This document shows positions 35,624 to 44,065 of a DNA stretch of 64,000 bases, one piece after another. A program made the translations under genes and the position numbers. Source of the DNA: an uncultured Clostridia bacterium (GTDB taxonomy: Bacteria; Bacillota; Clostridia; TANB77; CAG-508); contig CAPOZU010000010.1 of the NCBI GenBank assembly GCA_948676835.1, positions 1 to 64,000 on the forward strand, given 5' to 3'. The notes under the pieces were generated by a model, which saw only the letters and a program-made list of their open reading frames with translations, was not told the DNA's origin and searched no databases. Within the stretch, counting starts at the first letter, position 1, and each line of letters starts with the position of its first letter.

Positions 35624-36550
35624 CTAATTTGCCAACTTTTTTGACATTTTTAGATATTCGTTTTTTCTAATTTTTCCATTTTTTCCCAATAAAAAGGTTA
35701 TTTTCATATTATCATTTTCAATTTCCTTTATAATATTAGCTGGATTAGTATTTTTATAAATAAAACTTTCATATAAATTAGTAGTATTAAAATGTTTAAA
35801 ATAAAGTAAATATTTTAAATAATTTTTTGGCATAGATATTTCCACAAAACTTGCATTAATTCCCTCAAAAGATTTAGTCTGAATATTTATATTTTCATTA
35901 AAATTTATTATACTTGATTTTTTTGGTAATGTATATTTATTAAACTCACTTTCTGAAAAATCAAAATTTAGAATTATATCACTTTTAAGTAAACTTTTTT
36001 TATAATTATTATTAATGTTAAGTATTATTCCATATTTATCATACATTTCTTTTTCCAACTTTTTAAATCTATACGAATCATTTGTTAAAACATTTATAAT
36101 TTTTACTTTCTCAGCCAAATTTCTAATTGTAAAAACAACAACATCATTAATTTTATTTGATAAAATTGATATTTCTTGATATTCAATTATTTCTTTTTTA
36201 CTTTCTACTATATATTCACAAACTTTCGTTGCTAAAATTTTAAAAATCCATTTTCCATTAAGAAGTTTTACATTTTCATTTTTTAAATATTCCATAAAAA
36301 TAACATTATCAAGTAAATTATCAGATACACATACTATGCAAATACAATTTTGCTTTATATACCTAGATAATTTATTTAATGTCTTATTTTCAAGATTAGG
36401 AAGTCTTATTAATGTCTTGTCCTCAATTTTCTCTTCTTTCAATTTACTGCTTTTTATTTTTAAAATGTTTTTAATTTTAAAAATAAAATTTTTAGTAGAC
36501 CTTTCCCTTACCTCCATATTCCTATTTTCTTCAATATCAATATAAATCAA
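35624..36550 (-). CDS. protein of unknown function
   Basis: About 308 residues, no family recognised. Lys/Asn/Ile rich, with no membrane segment. A middle part (ISILSNKINDVVVFTIRNLAEKVKIINV through SLLKSDIILNFDF) has alternating strands and helices reminiscent of a Rossmann fold, but no clear dinucleotide motif. The likely start is the TTG at 36550 with GAGGTG six bases before it; a GTG at 36559 overlaps that site. It ends 71 bases before the greA ATG. Composition is native. Confidence 0.65.
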   Translation of the reverse strand: MIYIDIEENRNMEVRERSTKNFIFKIKNILKIKSSKLKEEKIEDKTLIRLPNLENKTLNKLSRYIKQNCICIVCVSDNLLDNVIFMEYLKNENVKLLNGKWIFKILATKVCEYIVESKKEIIEYQEISILSNKINDVVVFTIRNLAEKVKIINVLTNDSYRFKKLEKEMYDKYGIILNINNNYKKSLLKSDIILNFDFSESEFNKYTLPKKSSIINFNENINIQTKSFEGINASFVEISMPKNYLKYLLYFKHFNTTNLYESFIYKNTNPANIIKEIENDNMKITFLLGKNGKIRKNEYLKMSKKLAN

Positions 36551-36631
36551 AAAAATCACCTCATAATTATATATGAAGTAATTTTATTTTTATGCATACT
36601 TTTTACAAACACTATAGGTATTTAACTTCGC

Positions 36632-36660
36632 TTGAGTTTTTGTCTATTTTATGTTAATAT
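36632..36660 (+). promoter_or_regulatory. promoter of the metallo-hydrolase gene
   Basis: TTGAGT (36632-36637), 17 bases, TAATAT (36655-36660), 93 bases before the ATG. The long leader contains an inverted repeat at 36686-36711. Confidence 0.5.
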
Positions 36661-36685
36661 ATATATGTGTAGAACATTTTATTTT

Positions 36686-36711
36686 TTACTATAATTGCTA
36701 AGTTATAGTAA
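36686..36711. promoter_or_regulatory. inverted repeat in the leader of the metallo-hydrolase gene
   Basis: TTACTATAA, eight bases, TTATAGTAA: a perfect 9-bp inverted repeat about 20 bases after the expected transcription start. Possible repressor site or leader hairpin. Confidence 0.45.
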
Positions 36712-36753
36712 GTGTGTAACCGATATTTTCTAATATGAAAGGAGAATTACAAC

Positions 36754-37452
36754 ATGTTATTAAACTTTTTAGGAAGAGACTCTGGATTCGGAAACAACCA
36801 CACTTCTGCTTTCTTTTTCACGGAAAGCAACGACATCGTCGTAATCGACTGTCCTATTTCCACATTCCAAAAGCTGCGGAAAACTGATCTGACAGACCAT
36901 GAGCATATCTATGTGTTAATCACACACACACATGGCGACCACATCGGCGGATTGGGACTTTTTGTCCAACATGTATTTTTCAATCTGCACAAAAAGGTTA
37001 CAGTTGTTGCTCCTTCAAAAGAAGTGGCAAATGACCTTCAGACGGTTCTTACTATTGAAGGTAACGAAACTGAGTGGTATCAGCTCATTACATCCGACTT
37101 CCTCTCTGAGGAAAATTGGTTTGTCTCATGTGTTCTAACAGAGCATTCACCTCAGCTTGCTGGCAAATGCTTTGGCTATGTGTTTATCATCTCCGGAAGA
37201 GCAGTTGTATATACTGGAGATACGTCCACTCTTAAGCCATTTGAGCCTTACTTTCCAATGTGTAATGAGCTCTATGTGGACACATCTGTCCACTATGGCA
37301 TGATCCATTTGAAATTGGAAGATGCTCTTACAGATTTCATTGGTTTAAGCGAGAAAGGCACAGAAATTTTTTTGATGCATCTTGATGATGTGGATGGCGC
37401 AAGCGTGATTACATCCGGCTTTCCTGGCATCAATGTGGTAACTGTAGAATAA
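36754..37452 (+). CDS. MBL-fold metallo-hydrolase, foreign composition
   Basis: 232 residues with the metallo-beta-lactamase fold: HTHGDHIGG (the HxHxDH zinc motif) near 53, VLTEHSPQL, YTGDTSTL with the bridging Asp, and MHLDDVDG near the end. Substrate unknown; the fold includes hydrolases of many esters and thioesters. The base composition is much richer in G and C than native genes, and in-frame CGG is used once (Leu-Arg-Lys). It has its own promoter, GGAG site and terminator, and ends about 60 bases from the 3' end of tRNA-Gln. Probably acquired. Confidence 0.88.
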   Translation: MLLNFLGRDSGFGNNHTSAFFFTESNDIVVIDCPISTFQKLRKTDLTDHEHIYVLITHTHGDHIGGLGLFVQHVFFNLHKKVTVVAPSKEVANDLQTVLTIEGNETEWYQLITSDFLSEENWFVSCVLTEHSPQLAGKCFGYVFIISGRAVVYTGDTSTLKPFEPYFPMCNELYVDTSVHYGMIHLKLEDALTDFIGLSEKGTEIFLMHLDDVDGASVITSGFPGINVVTVE

Positions 37453-37468
37453 GGCACAATGAAAAACA

Positions 37469-37505
37469 AAAACGGAGCTTTCATTTCGGTGAAAGCTCCG
37501 TTTTT
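37469..37505 (+). terminator. terminator of the metallo-hydrolase gene
   Basis: A GC-rich stem (AACGGAGCTTTCA with TGAAAGCTCCGTT) followed by TTTTT. The same AACGGAG/CTCCGTT frame is seen after the foreign gene at 24330. It directly abuts the 3' end of the tRNA gene. Confidence 0.9.
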
Positions 37506-37509
37506 GTTT

Positions 37510-37584
37510 TGGCTGGGGTACTGTGATTCGAACACAGGAATGTCGGAGTCAGAGTCCGATGCCTTACCGCTTGGCGATACCCCA
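37510..37584 (-). tRNA. tRNA-Gln (anticodon CTG)
   Basis: 75 bases including encoded CCA. The acceptor stem is TGGGGTA/TACCCCA. The anticodon stem TCGGA/TCCGA holds the seven-base loop CTCTGAC, giving anticodon CTG. The T arm has GTTCGAATC. It reads CAG, a rare codon in this AT-rich genome; the common Gln codon CAA would need a TTG isoacceptor elsewhere. Confidence 0.95.
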
Positions 37585-37742
37585 ATATCAATTTCAATTA
37601 TGTTATCATATTAGAAAAATTTTTACAACAAATTTATTAATTTTTTTATTTTCTATGGACTTTTTATTTATTTTTGTATATCATAATTACATCGTAAATT
37701 AAAAATTATTTTGTAAAGATAAAATATTTCTAGGAGGTTTAT

Positions 37743-38060
37743 ATGTCTAAAACTTTAAAAGTATTATTATTAATATCTTTTTTCTTAATATTAACTTTAT
37801 GGTTTAATTTTGTATTTGCAACATCTAATAATGAAATAGATAACAGCTCTACAAATACTATACAAGAAGATACAAATAAACAATCATCTTTGTCAACATT
37901 ATCTCCTACATCATCATCTTCAATTACTGGGGTTTCTGGAATGAATAGTTATTCTCAGGCAAACTTAGAATTAAATAATATTTTATGTATAATTCTAATT
38001 GCTATTGGAGTATTAATAATTCTTTTATCAATAGCAATTTTAATAAGATTAAAAAAATAG
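37743..38060 (+). CDS. small secreted, membrane-anchored protein
   Basis: 105 residues: a signal-like hydrophobic N-terminus (about 6-26), a Ser/Thr/Asn-rich outer stretch, and a C-terminal membrane segment (about 78-102) ending in RLKK. AGGAGG lies close before the ATG. No family recognised. The layout (short disordered ectodomain between two segments) resembles the protein at 38536-38979, although the sequences are not obviously alike. 37585-37742 holds no gene. Confidence 0.65.
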   Translation: MSKTLKVLLLISFFLILTLWFNFVFATSNNEIDNSSTNTIQEDTNKQSSLSTLSPTSSSSITGVSGMNSYSQANLELNNILCIILIAIGVLIILLSIAILIRLKK

Positions 38061-38068
38061 ATTTTATA

Positions 38069-38106
38069 AAAAGAAAGACTGGCGATTTATCGCCGGTCCT
38101 TCTTTT
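38069..38106 (-). terminator. terminator overlapping the end of the 85-residue gene
   Basis: A stem of about 16 bp with mismatches (AAGAAGGACCGGCGAT with its partner) followed on the minus strand by TTTCTTTTT. The upstream arm is made of the last codons of the gene at 38087. Confidence 0.85.
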
Positions 38107-38344
38107 TGTGAACTTGGATGTAGCGGAAGATTAAGTACCCCACCAAAAAAATTGTAGATAACACAGGGAATTTGTTGTAAATCCAATAGGTGCCACACAA
38201 CATACCGCCCATGATAACCAATCCAATGATGTAGCTCAAAATCTCGATTCCCCGCTCTTTCCAAGTCATGTCAGGTTGTTTCTTGGAAGTAAAAATTAGG
38301 CCAATGATAATGAACATCAGGAAAGAACCAACAGCTTGCAACAT
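38087..38344 (-). CDS. small membrane protein, foreign composition
   Basis: 85 residues with about three hydrophobic segments and a basic tail (HKKKDRR). No family recognised. Codon choice is GC-rich, and CGG is used in frame twice (Glu-Arg-Gly and Asp-Arg-Arg), unlike native genes. GGAGG precedes the ATG. A promoter and terminator of its own make it another single-gene unit like those at 23355 and 36754. Confidence 0.7.
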   Translation of the reverse strand: MLQAVGSFLMFIIIGLIFTSKKQPDMTWKERGIEILSYIIGLVIMGGMLCGTYWIYNKFPVLSTIFLVGYLIFRYIQVHKKKDRR

Positions 38345-38419
38345 AATAAAACCTCCAATTTATCGTGCTCCCAAGAGGGAACTCTTTTGCTTACGCTTCA
38401 AATATTTGCTTACATAATT

Positions 38420-38448
38420 ATTATACCATAATATTTAATTTTTTTCAA
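38420..38448 (-). promoter_or_regulatory. sigma-A promoter of the 85-residue gene
   Basis: On the minus strand, TTGAAA (38443-38448), 17 bases, TATAAT (38420-38425), about 75 bases before the ATG. The leader contains a small TCCC/GGGA hairpin. Confidence 0.7.
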
Positions 38449-38473
38449 ATTTTTTGATATTTGATATATGTAT

Positions 38474-38525
38474 AAAGACATAATAAATTCTTAAAATATA
38501 ATTCAAAAATTTACTATGTCTTTTT
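38474..38525. terminator. terminator after the small surface protein gene
   Basis: AAAGACATA and TATGTCTTT, with imperfect pairing further in, form a long hairpin 11 bases past the gene at 38536. TTTTT follows on the plus strand; the minus-strand T-tract is weaker. Confidence 0.6.
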
Positions 38526-38535
38526 AACATAAATA

Positions 38536-38979
38536 CTAGTCGTTAGTTCTTGTTGCATAATACCATATTGCTGCAATAATTACTATTGCTGCTACTACTA
38601 GAATAATCCACATCCATGTTGTTGTAGTCATAGTTGAAAAACCACCATTTGTAGTTGTTCCTTCTGCTGTTGTTCTTGTTGTATTATAATTACTTGTATT
38701 TACAACACCATCAACTACATCTTTTCCATCTCTTCCAACATCTTTTGCTCCATCTTTTATATCATTTCCTGCATTTTTCACAGTATTTCCTGCATCTTTA
38801 ACTATATTACCTGAAACTACGTTATCTACACTTTTACCTGTTTTGTTTATTGAATCCATTATTTCATTTCCTAAATTAGTAGACGAACCATTATTTTCTG
38901 CTGCAAAACAGCTACCACAACATAAACATAAAATTATTATAGCAAAAGCAACCATAAAAATTTTCTTTGCCATAATCAT
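38536..38979 (-). CDS. small secreted, membrane-anchored protein
   Basis: 147 residues: a signal peptide with several Cys (LCLCCGSCFA), an amphipathic middle with repeats of the type VKDAGNTVKNAGNDIKDGAK and DVGRDGKDVVDG, a Thr-rich stretch and a C-terminal membrane segment ending YYATRTND. The start is the ATG at 38979, six bases after AAAGGA. No family recognised. It follows spoIIIAH by about 90 bases and could be read from the same transcript. Confidence 0.65.
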   Translation of the reverse strand: MIMAKKIFMVAFAIIILCLCCGSCFAAENNGSSTNLGNEIMDSINKTGKSVDNVVSGNIVKDAGNTVKNAGNDIKDGAKDVGRDGKDVVDGVVNTSNYNTTRTTAEGTTTNGGFSTMTTTTWMWIILVVAAIVIIAAIWYYATRTND

Positions 38980-39071
38980 TTTATATCCTTTCAATTTTTT
39001 ATATGAATTTGTACTTCATATAATTTTATTATTGTTTTTATAAAAAAAATTATTCTAGTAATATTTGAAAA

Positions 39072-39689
39072 CTATTTATTGCTAATATTTATATTTGAAA
39101 CATCAACATTTAATTCTCTTTCTACAATATTTTGAATTTTGGAAATTTGATCTTGATTTAAATTTCTTGATTTTACAATTACACTAACATTTCCATTATT
39201 TTCCAAAATAACAACATTATCAAACCCTTTATTTTTTACTAAATTTTCTGCTATAAGGATACTATTTTTCTTACTTGTAATATTTGATATTTCTTGAGCG
39301 GCTATAGATTTCTGTTCTTGTGGAGTTTGATTACTATCTATTAATTTTTGATATGTTTCTATTGTTTCAGAATACATTCTATCTCTTTGTATTCTTGTTT
39401 CTTCAAAATAATTCGTACTATCTTCTACTATATAGTTTTGTATCTCATTTGAAATAGTATTTTCATTTAAAGCATCATTAGAAACAATTCCCTCAATATA
39501 TTCCTCTTTTACTGGATTACTACTTACAAGTTCTACATCACCAAGATTAATCTCATTACTGCTTTCTCTACTTGCAACCTCAATTGTATTGTTTAAGCTA
39601 TAATTTGCATAACCAATTCCTATTAATGATATTGCAATTGCAGATAAAAAAATTTGTTTTACTTTTTCTTTATTATTTTTCAAAATCAT
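39072..39689 (-). CDS. spoIIIAH: stage III sporulation protein AH
   Basis: The mother-cell half of the SpoIIIAH-SpoIIQ bridge that joins mother cell and forespore. 205 residues: one N-terminal membrane segment (about 11-31), a flexible acidic linker, and a C-terminal ring-forming domain (YQKLIDSNQTPQEQKSIAAQEI to VERELNVDVSNINI). The ATG overlaps the spoIIIAG stop by 4 bases. Last gene of the operon. Confidence 0.93.
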   Translation of the reverse strand: MILKNNKEKVKQIFLSAIAISLIGIGYANYSLNNTIEVASRESSNEINLGDVELVSSNPVKEEYIEGIVSNDALNENTISNEIQNYIVEDSTNYFEETRIQRDRMYSETIETYQKLIDSNQTPQEQKSIAAQEISNITSKKNSILIAENLVKNKGFDNVVILENNGNVSVIVKSRNLNQDQISKIQNIVERELNVDVSNINISNK

Positions 39690-40276
39690 TCATCTCCCAT
39701 CTCAAAAACTTGAATTTTATGATTTGCAAGACCAGTAACTGCTTCAACTGCAGATATTATATTTGCCTTTGTATTTGAATCTTTAACACCTTGTGCTGTT
39801 ATTATTGCTCCTTCGATTTTAGGCATAATTTGCTTTTCTGTTACAATATTTGAAGAAGAATCTGTTATAACGTCCTTTTTATTATCTTCTGAAGTAATAG
39901 TTCTTGTTCCTCCAGAAGTATCCTTTTCCTCAGTTGTACTTGTGCTTTGACTAGTATTATATATTGGAACTATTGAACTTGATTCTGAATATGTAAGTAG
40001 TACAGAAACTTTTCCTACTCCATTTATTTTTCCTAAAATATTTTCTAACTTTTTTTCAAATTCACTTGAAATACTACTAGAAGAATTATTTGATGTAGCA
40101 AGTTCTACTCCAATTTCATTTGTATAATCAACACTTTCTTTATTATTATTGTCTTGTTTTAATATTTTATTAATAACGATTAATGTTATAACTAGAATTA
40201 TTAAAAAAGATATTAAATTTTCCATTCTTTTTTCTTTGTTATTAAATATATTTTTTATTCTACCAAAAAAATTCAT
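39686..40276 (-). CDS. spoIIIAG: stage III sporulation protein AG
   Basis: Ring-building component of the feeding-tube channel. About 196 residues with a membrane segment near 20-40 and a ring domain (LENILGKINGVGKVSVLLTY...IEGAIITAQGV...ISAVEAVTGLANHKIQVF). The ATG at 40276 has GAGGTG before it; the frame is open four codons further. A Thr/Ser/Asp-rich insertion (STSTTEEKDTSGGTRT) sits inside the ring domain, as in the family. Confidence 0.93.
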   Translation of the reverse strand: MNFFGRIKNIFNNKEKRMENLISFLIILVITLIVINKILKQDNNNKESVDYTNEIGVELATSNNSSSSISSEFEKKLENILGKINGVGKVSVLLTYSESSSIVPIYNTSQSTSTTEEKDTSGGTRTITSEDNKKDVITDSSSNIVTEKQIMPKIEGAIITAQGVKDSNTKANIISAVEAVTGLANHKIQVFEMGDE

Positions 40277-40297
40277 TTTACACCTCATTTCACAAAA

Positions 40298-40813
40298 TTA
40301 GTTAATAAATATCTTGTCTTCTTCAACTGCATAATTAACAACCAGTAAAGAAACTATATCTGAATATTCTTCTTTTTTATTTTCTTTTTGACCTATATTA
40401 ATTTTTTCAATTTTAATAATATTTCCATTCGAATTGCTATTTATTTTTAATAATATTTTTTCTATTTGTTCATAACCTGAATCAACCTCAACTTGTACAT
40501 ATTCTAAATTATATCCAAGTTCTTCTATTTCTTCTTTTATCTTTTCCTCTATTCCTAAAACATATACATCTTTTATGTTTTTATTGAATGTAGTAGATGT
40601 TGTAACTGTATCCCAATTAAAAAGATTTGAAAAATCATAATCGTAATTTAAAACTTCTAAAAGCGGATTTAATGAAACAAACATGATATAAATTCCAATT
40701 ATTACCTTTACATATTTTTTGCTTTTATTATCTGGAATTAGCATCTCAATAATAATAGATATTATTATTGCAATTATTATTCCTTCACACCATTCTCTTA
40801 ATTTTAGAATCAT
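40298..40813 (-). CDS. spoIIIAF: stage III sporulation protein AF
   Basis: 171 residues with two N-terminal membrane segments (about 8-26, 34-52) and a soluble C-terminal ring-type domain (IKEEIEELGYNLEYVQVEVDS to NIGQKENKKEEY). Part of the SpoIIIA secretion-like complex in the mother-cell membrane. It lies eight bases after spoIIIAE. Confidence 0.9.
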   Translation of the reverse strand: MILKLREWCEGIIIAIIISIIIEMLIPDNKSKKYVKVIIGIYIMFVSLNPLLEVLNYDYDFSNLFNWDTVTTSTTFNKNIKDVYVLGIEEKIKEEIEELGYNLEYVQVEVDSGYEQIEKILLKINSNSNGNIIKIEKINIGQKENKKEEYSDIVSLLVVNYAVEEDKIFIN

Positions 40814-40821
40814 ATACTTTC

Positions 40822-41898
40822 CTATCTATACATTAATACACTGTTAGTCATTTTAATAACTATTGTAATTCCTATAATAAACATTACAGAAACAGAAATT
40901 AAAATTCCAAGTAAAATTTTATAGCCATCTGCTATTTGATCAATTAATTTTACAATTTTTGTATCTGCCACAACTTCACAAACTGCAGAAGTTAATTTAA
41001 ATGATATCCATAAAATACAAATTTTTATAACTGGTACAAAAACAATTCCAATTACTACTATAACACCTATAATTCCAACTGAATTTTTAAGTATATTTCC
41101 ACAACCTATAACACTATCTACTGTATCTCCAAGAATTTTTCCAACAACAGGAATAAAATTTGAAACAGCAGCTTTTGCAGTTTTTGCAGTCATTCCATCT
41201 ACTGAACTTGTTAAACTTCCTTGAAGAGATAAAGTACTTGTAAAAATTGTTAGTAAAATTCCTAAAATCCATACAATAGAAGATTTTAAAAATTTAGATA
41301 GTCTATCAATTTGAACTTTTTCCGAAATATTTGAAACAATAGAAATGCTCATTGATATTAATAACAAAGGTATTAAAAAAGTATTGATGAAATTACCAAC
41401 AATATTTACCATAATAAGCAATATAGGTTCTACAACACTACTAGTAGCTAGACTGCCAGTACTAAGCATTAGGGTTATTAGTAAAGGTATAAGAGCTGTC
41501 ATGAAACTCACAACATTTTCTATACTCTCTTTAGTTAAATCTAGTATAGAAATAAATGTATTTATTACTAAAGTAACAATAACTAAATATTGTATAAAGT
41601 AGGTTATTTGTGCTGAATTTGAATTTCCTAAATTTTCAATAATCGCTTTAAAAATACTATTAATTATAATAATTATTATCACATCAATCATTATTTCTAT
41701 TGCAAAAGAAGCTTCATTTGAAAGAAAACTTGCTATACCAAAACTATTAAATATATTTCCTACATTTCCCGAAATACTATCATTAAAAATTTTTGAAATA
41801 TTTAAATCTGGAAATGAATTTTGAGTATATTGATTAGCTTGTCTTATAAAATCAGTTATTCCTAATAAATTGCTTTGTGATTCAATTATTTCATTCAT
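40822..41898 (-). CDS. spoIIIAE: stage III sporulation protein AE
   Basis: A polytopic membrane protein of the SpoIIIA complex. About 358 residues with roughly eight segments beginning near residue 70, and the conserved DGMTAKTAKAAVSNFIPVVGKILGDTVDSVIGC. The N-terminal 65 residues are hydrophilic and no signal peptide is visible, whereas many SpoIIIAE proteins begin with one. I use the ATG at 41898; a TTG two codons upstream is four bases from AGGAG and is also possible. Confidence 0.93.
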   Translation of the reverse strand: MNEIIESQSNLLGITDFIRQANQYTQNSFPDLNISKIFNDSISGNVGNIFNSFGIASFLSNEASFAIEIMIDVIIIIIINSIFKAIIENLGNSNSAQITYFIQYLVIVTLVINTFISILDLTKESIENVVSFMTALIPLLITLMLSTGSLATSSVVEPILLIMVNIVGNFINTFLIPLLLISMSISIVSNISEKVQIDRLSKFLKSSIVWILGILLTIFTSTLSLQGSLTSSVDGMTAKTAKAAVSNFIPVVGKILGDTVDSVIGCGNILKNSVGIIGVIVVIGIVFVPVIKICILWISFKLTSAVCEVVADTKIVKLIDQIADGYKILLGILISVSVMFIIGITIVIKMTNSVLMYR

Positions 41899-41911
41899 TG
41901 GCAAATATCTC

Positions 41912-42298
41912 CTATGGTAAAATTTGTATTAAAGATTCTAAAGTTGTCCCAATTATAGGAATTGACATAGAAATAATCAATATTTTTCCACCAAAATCAA
42001 TTTTACTTGCAATAGAACTTTCACCAGAATCTTTGCAAATACTTACTGCATATTCTGTTAAAATTGATATTCCTGTTATTTTAAGCAAGCATGAAATAAA
42101 ATCTGTATTAAAACTTCTATTTTTGGATATTTGTTCTAAAAAATTTACTATTGAAGTTACTGTATTTAGAGAATATAGTAAAATAATTGCTCCACATATT
42201 ATAACAGCATATATTGCATATTCTTTTCTATATTCTTTTAAAATAATTGTTATTATTAATGTTATAAAACCAATCCCAATAATTTTTATAATATCCAT
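41912..42298 (-). CDS. spoIIIAD: stage III sporulation protein AD
   Basis: 128 residues with four membrane segments, beginning MDIIKIIGIGFITLI and containing TDFISCLLKITGISILTEYAVSICKDSGE, the family's most conserved stretch. Its ATG directly abuts the spoIIIAC stop, indicating translational coupling. Confidence 0.93.
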   Translation of the reverse strand: MDIIKIIGIGFITLIITIILKEYRKEYAIYAVIICGAIILLYSLNTVTSIVNFLEQISKNRSFNTDFISCLLKITGISILTEYAVSICKDSGESSIASKIDFGGKILIISMSIPIIGTTLESLIQILP

Positions 42299-42493
42299 TT
42301 ATAAATTAAACACCGTCCTAACTGTATCAAATAGTGTACTAATTTCTTTTACTACAATTGTAAGTACAATTACCATTCCAGCAAGTGATGTCATCATAGC
42401 TTGATCATCTCTTCCTGCCTTACTTAGTATTTGATGTAAAACAGCAATTAAAATTCCAACACCTGCAATTTTTAATAATAAATCAATATTCAT
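42299..42493 (-). CDS. spoIIIAC: stage III sporulation protein AC
   Basis: 64 residues with two membrane segments; LLLKIAGVGILIAVLHQILSK and GRDDQAMMTSLAGMVIV are typical. Normal length for the family. Confidence 0.93.
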   Translation of the reverse strand: MNIDLLLKIAGVGILIAVLHQILSKAGRDDQAMMTSLAGMVIVLTIVVKEISTLFDTVRTVFNL

Positions 42494-42506
42494 ATATCCT
42501 CCAAAA

Positions 42507-43007
42507 TTAAATTAAAATTATACTAATTCCTAATCCTAAAATAACACCCATCGTTTTATATAATTTAGAATTTTTATTCCTTTCATATTCTGCATCTACC
42601 AATTGTTTATTAATTAAATCAAGACCTAATGAAATTTCACTAAGTTGTCCTTCTATATCAGTCTTTCCCAGCAATTTTCCCATTGTTTTTATTACTTCTT
42701 TATCAGAATTATTTAAAAATAAAATATTACTCGCATTTTCGCACCAGGCTTTATTAATATCTTTTTCTTCTTTTGATGTAAAAAAAAATATATTAGATTC
42801 ATTTTTATAAATTACATTAGAAATTTCTTCAAAAATATTTTTAATTGGTTCATATGTAAATTTTAATTTACTTTCAAACATTACAAGTGCACTTTGAAAT
42901 TTTGAAAGTTCTATAACCCTGTTTTCAAAAGATTTACTTTTAAGAATTCCAATATATGAACAAATTGCAATAATACCTATTAAACTCATATTTTTAATAA
43001 AAACCAT
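42507..43007 (-). CDS. spoIIIAB: stage III sporulation protein AB
   Basis: 166 residues with an N-terminal hydrophobic segment, a soluble helical domain (LSKFQSALVMFESKLKFTYEPI...GKLLGKTDIEGQLSEISLGLDLI) and a C-terminal segment (MGVILGLGISIILI). Fold and position match SpoIIIAB. It lies 21 bases after spoIIIAA. Confidence 0.92.
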   Translation of the reverse strand: MVFIKNMSLIGIIAICSYIGILKSKSFENRVIELSKFQSALVMFESKLKFTYEPIKNIFEEISNVIYKNESNIFFFTSKEEKDINKAWCENASNILFLNNSDKEVIKTMGKLLGKTDIEGQLSEISLGLDLINKQLVDAEYERNKNSKLYKTMGVILGLGISIILI

Positions 43008-43028
43008 ATAAACTCCTAATATAATAAT

Positions 43029-43949
43029 TTACTCAGACAAATAGCAATTTTCACTATTTAATTTATAAACTTCCTTTGCTTTACCTTTTTCATCTTTATT
43101 TAAAAAAATTAATCTTTCAAAAATATGTGTATCAATTAAATTTTTTAAAACTGGATTTTTATAAATATCTTTCAAAGAACTTCCATGAGCTGTAAATATT
43201 CCTTTACAGCCTGAACATAATGCATAGTTTATTGCCTCAATATCATCAAGTACTCCAATTTCATCTGCAATAATAACTTTAGGTGCCATAGAACGTACAA
43301 GTATTTTTATTCCAATCGCTTTAGAAACATTTTCAATTACATCAGTTCTCATTCCAACATCATTTTGTGGAACTCCTTTATACAAACTTGCTATTTCACT
43401 TCTTTCATCTACTATTCCTACTGTAATACCATTAAATTTATATACACTACTTCCATTAGATACTTGTCTTGCTATATCTCTTACTAAAGTTGTTTTTCCA
43501 AATCCTGGTGGCGAAATTATAAGTGTATTAAAAATATTATTATTTTCTATATCTAAAATATGTTTTAGTAAATTATTACTACATCCTATAACTTGTCTTG
43601 CTATTCTAAAATTAAAACTATTTATATAATTTATATTTATAATTTTATTATTTTCTATAACACATGAACCCACAAGACCAACTCTATGTCCACCTTGCAA
43701 AGTAATAAATCCAGAAGATATTTGTTTTTGATAGGAATATATTGAATTTTCGCATATTAACTGTAATATATTTATTATTTCTTCTGAACTTACTTTATAT
43801 TTGATTATTTTTTCTTCATTATTAAGCTTTAAAATAATATAATTTTGATTCCTTATTCGAATCTCTTCTAACATTTCTTCATTTTGCTTAATTTTTTCAA
43901 ATAAAATATTTTGAAGCTTGTCTGGGAAATATTCTGTAATCTTCTTCAT
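43029..43949 (-). CDS. spoIIIAA: stage III sporulation protein AA (ATPase)
   Basis: The motor of the SpoIIIA complex, related to secretion ATPases. 306 residues with GGHRVGLVGSCV, Walker A SPPGFGKTTLVRDIARQ (near 155), VDERSEIASLYKGVPQNDVGMRTDV and Walker B VIIADEIG. First gene of the complete eight-gene operon. A mother-cell sigma-E promoter is expected in 43950-44015, but I could not fix one by eye. Confidence 0.96.
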   Translation of the reverse strand: MKKITEYFPDKLQNILFEKIKQNEEMLEEIRIRNQNYIILKLNNEEKIIKYKVSSEEIINILQLICENSIYSYQKQISSGFITLQGGHRVGLVGSCVIENNKIININYINSFNFRIARQVIGCSNNLLKHILDIENNNIFNTLIISPPGFGKTTLVRDIARQVSNGSSVYKFNGITVGIVDERSEIASLYKGVPQNDVGMRTDVIENVSKAIGIKILVRSMAPKVIIADEIGVLDDIEAINYALCSGCKGIFTAHGSSLKDIYKNPVLKNLIDTHIFERLIFLNKDEKGKAKEVYKLNSENCYLSE

Positions 43950-44014
43950 TTATTCCTCTTTTCTATTACATGTAATAATATATATTCAAGTAGAATTATT
44001 TTAGAACTTATTTA

Positions 44015-44052
44015 TAAAAAAAAGTGCTAACTATTTTTAGTTAACACTTTTT
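44015..44052 (-). terminator. terminator of the coiled-coil protein gene
   Basis: AAAGTGTTAACTA and TAGTTAGCACTTT on the minus strand form a 13-bp stem with one G-U pair, followed by eight T. Confidence 0.9.
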
Positions 44053-44065
44053 TATAATTTATTTA

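Noticed and set aside
43950..44015. Sigma-E promoter for the spoIIIA operon
   Set aside because: Expected from biology, but no pair of boxes with correct spacing was convincing by eye, so no feature is listed.
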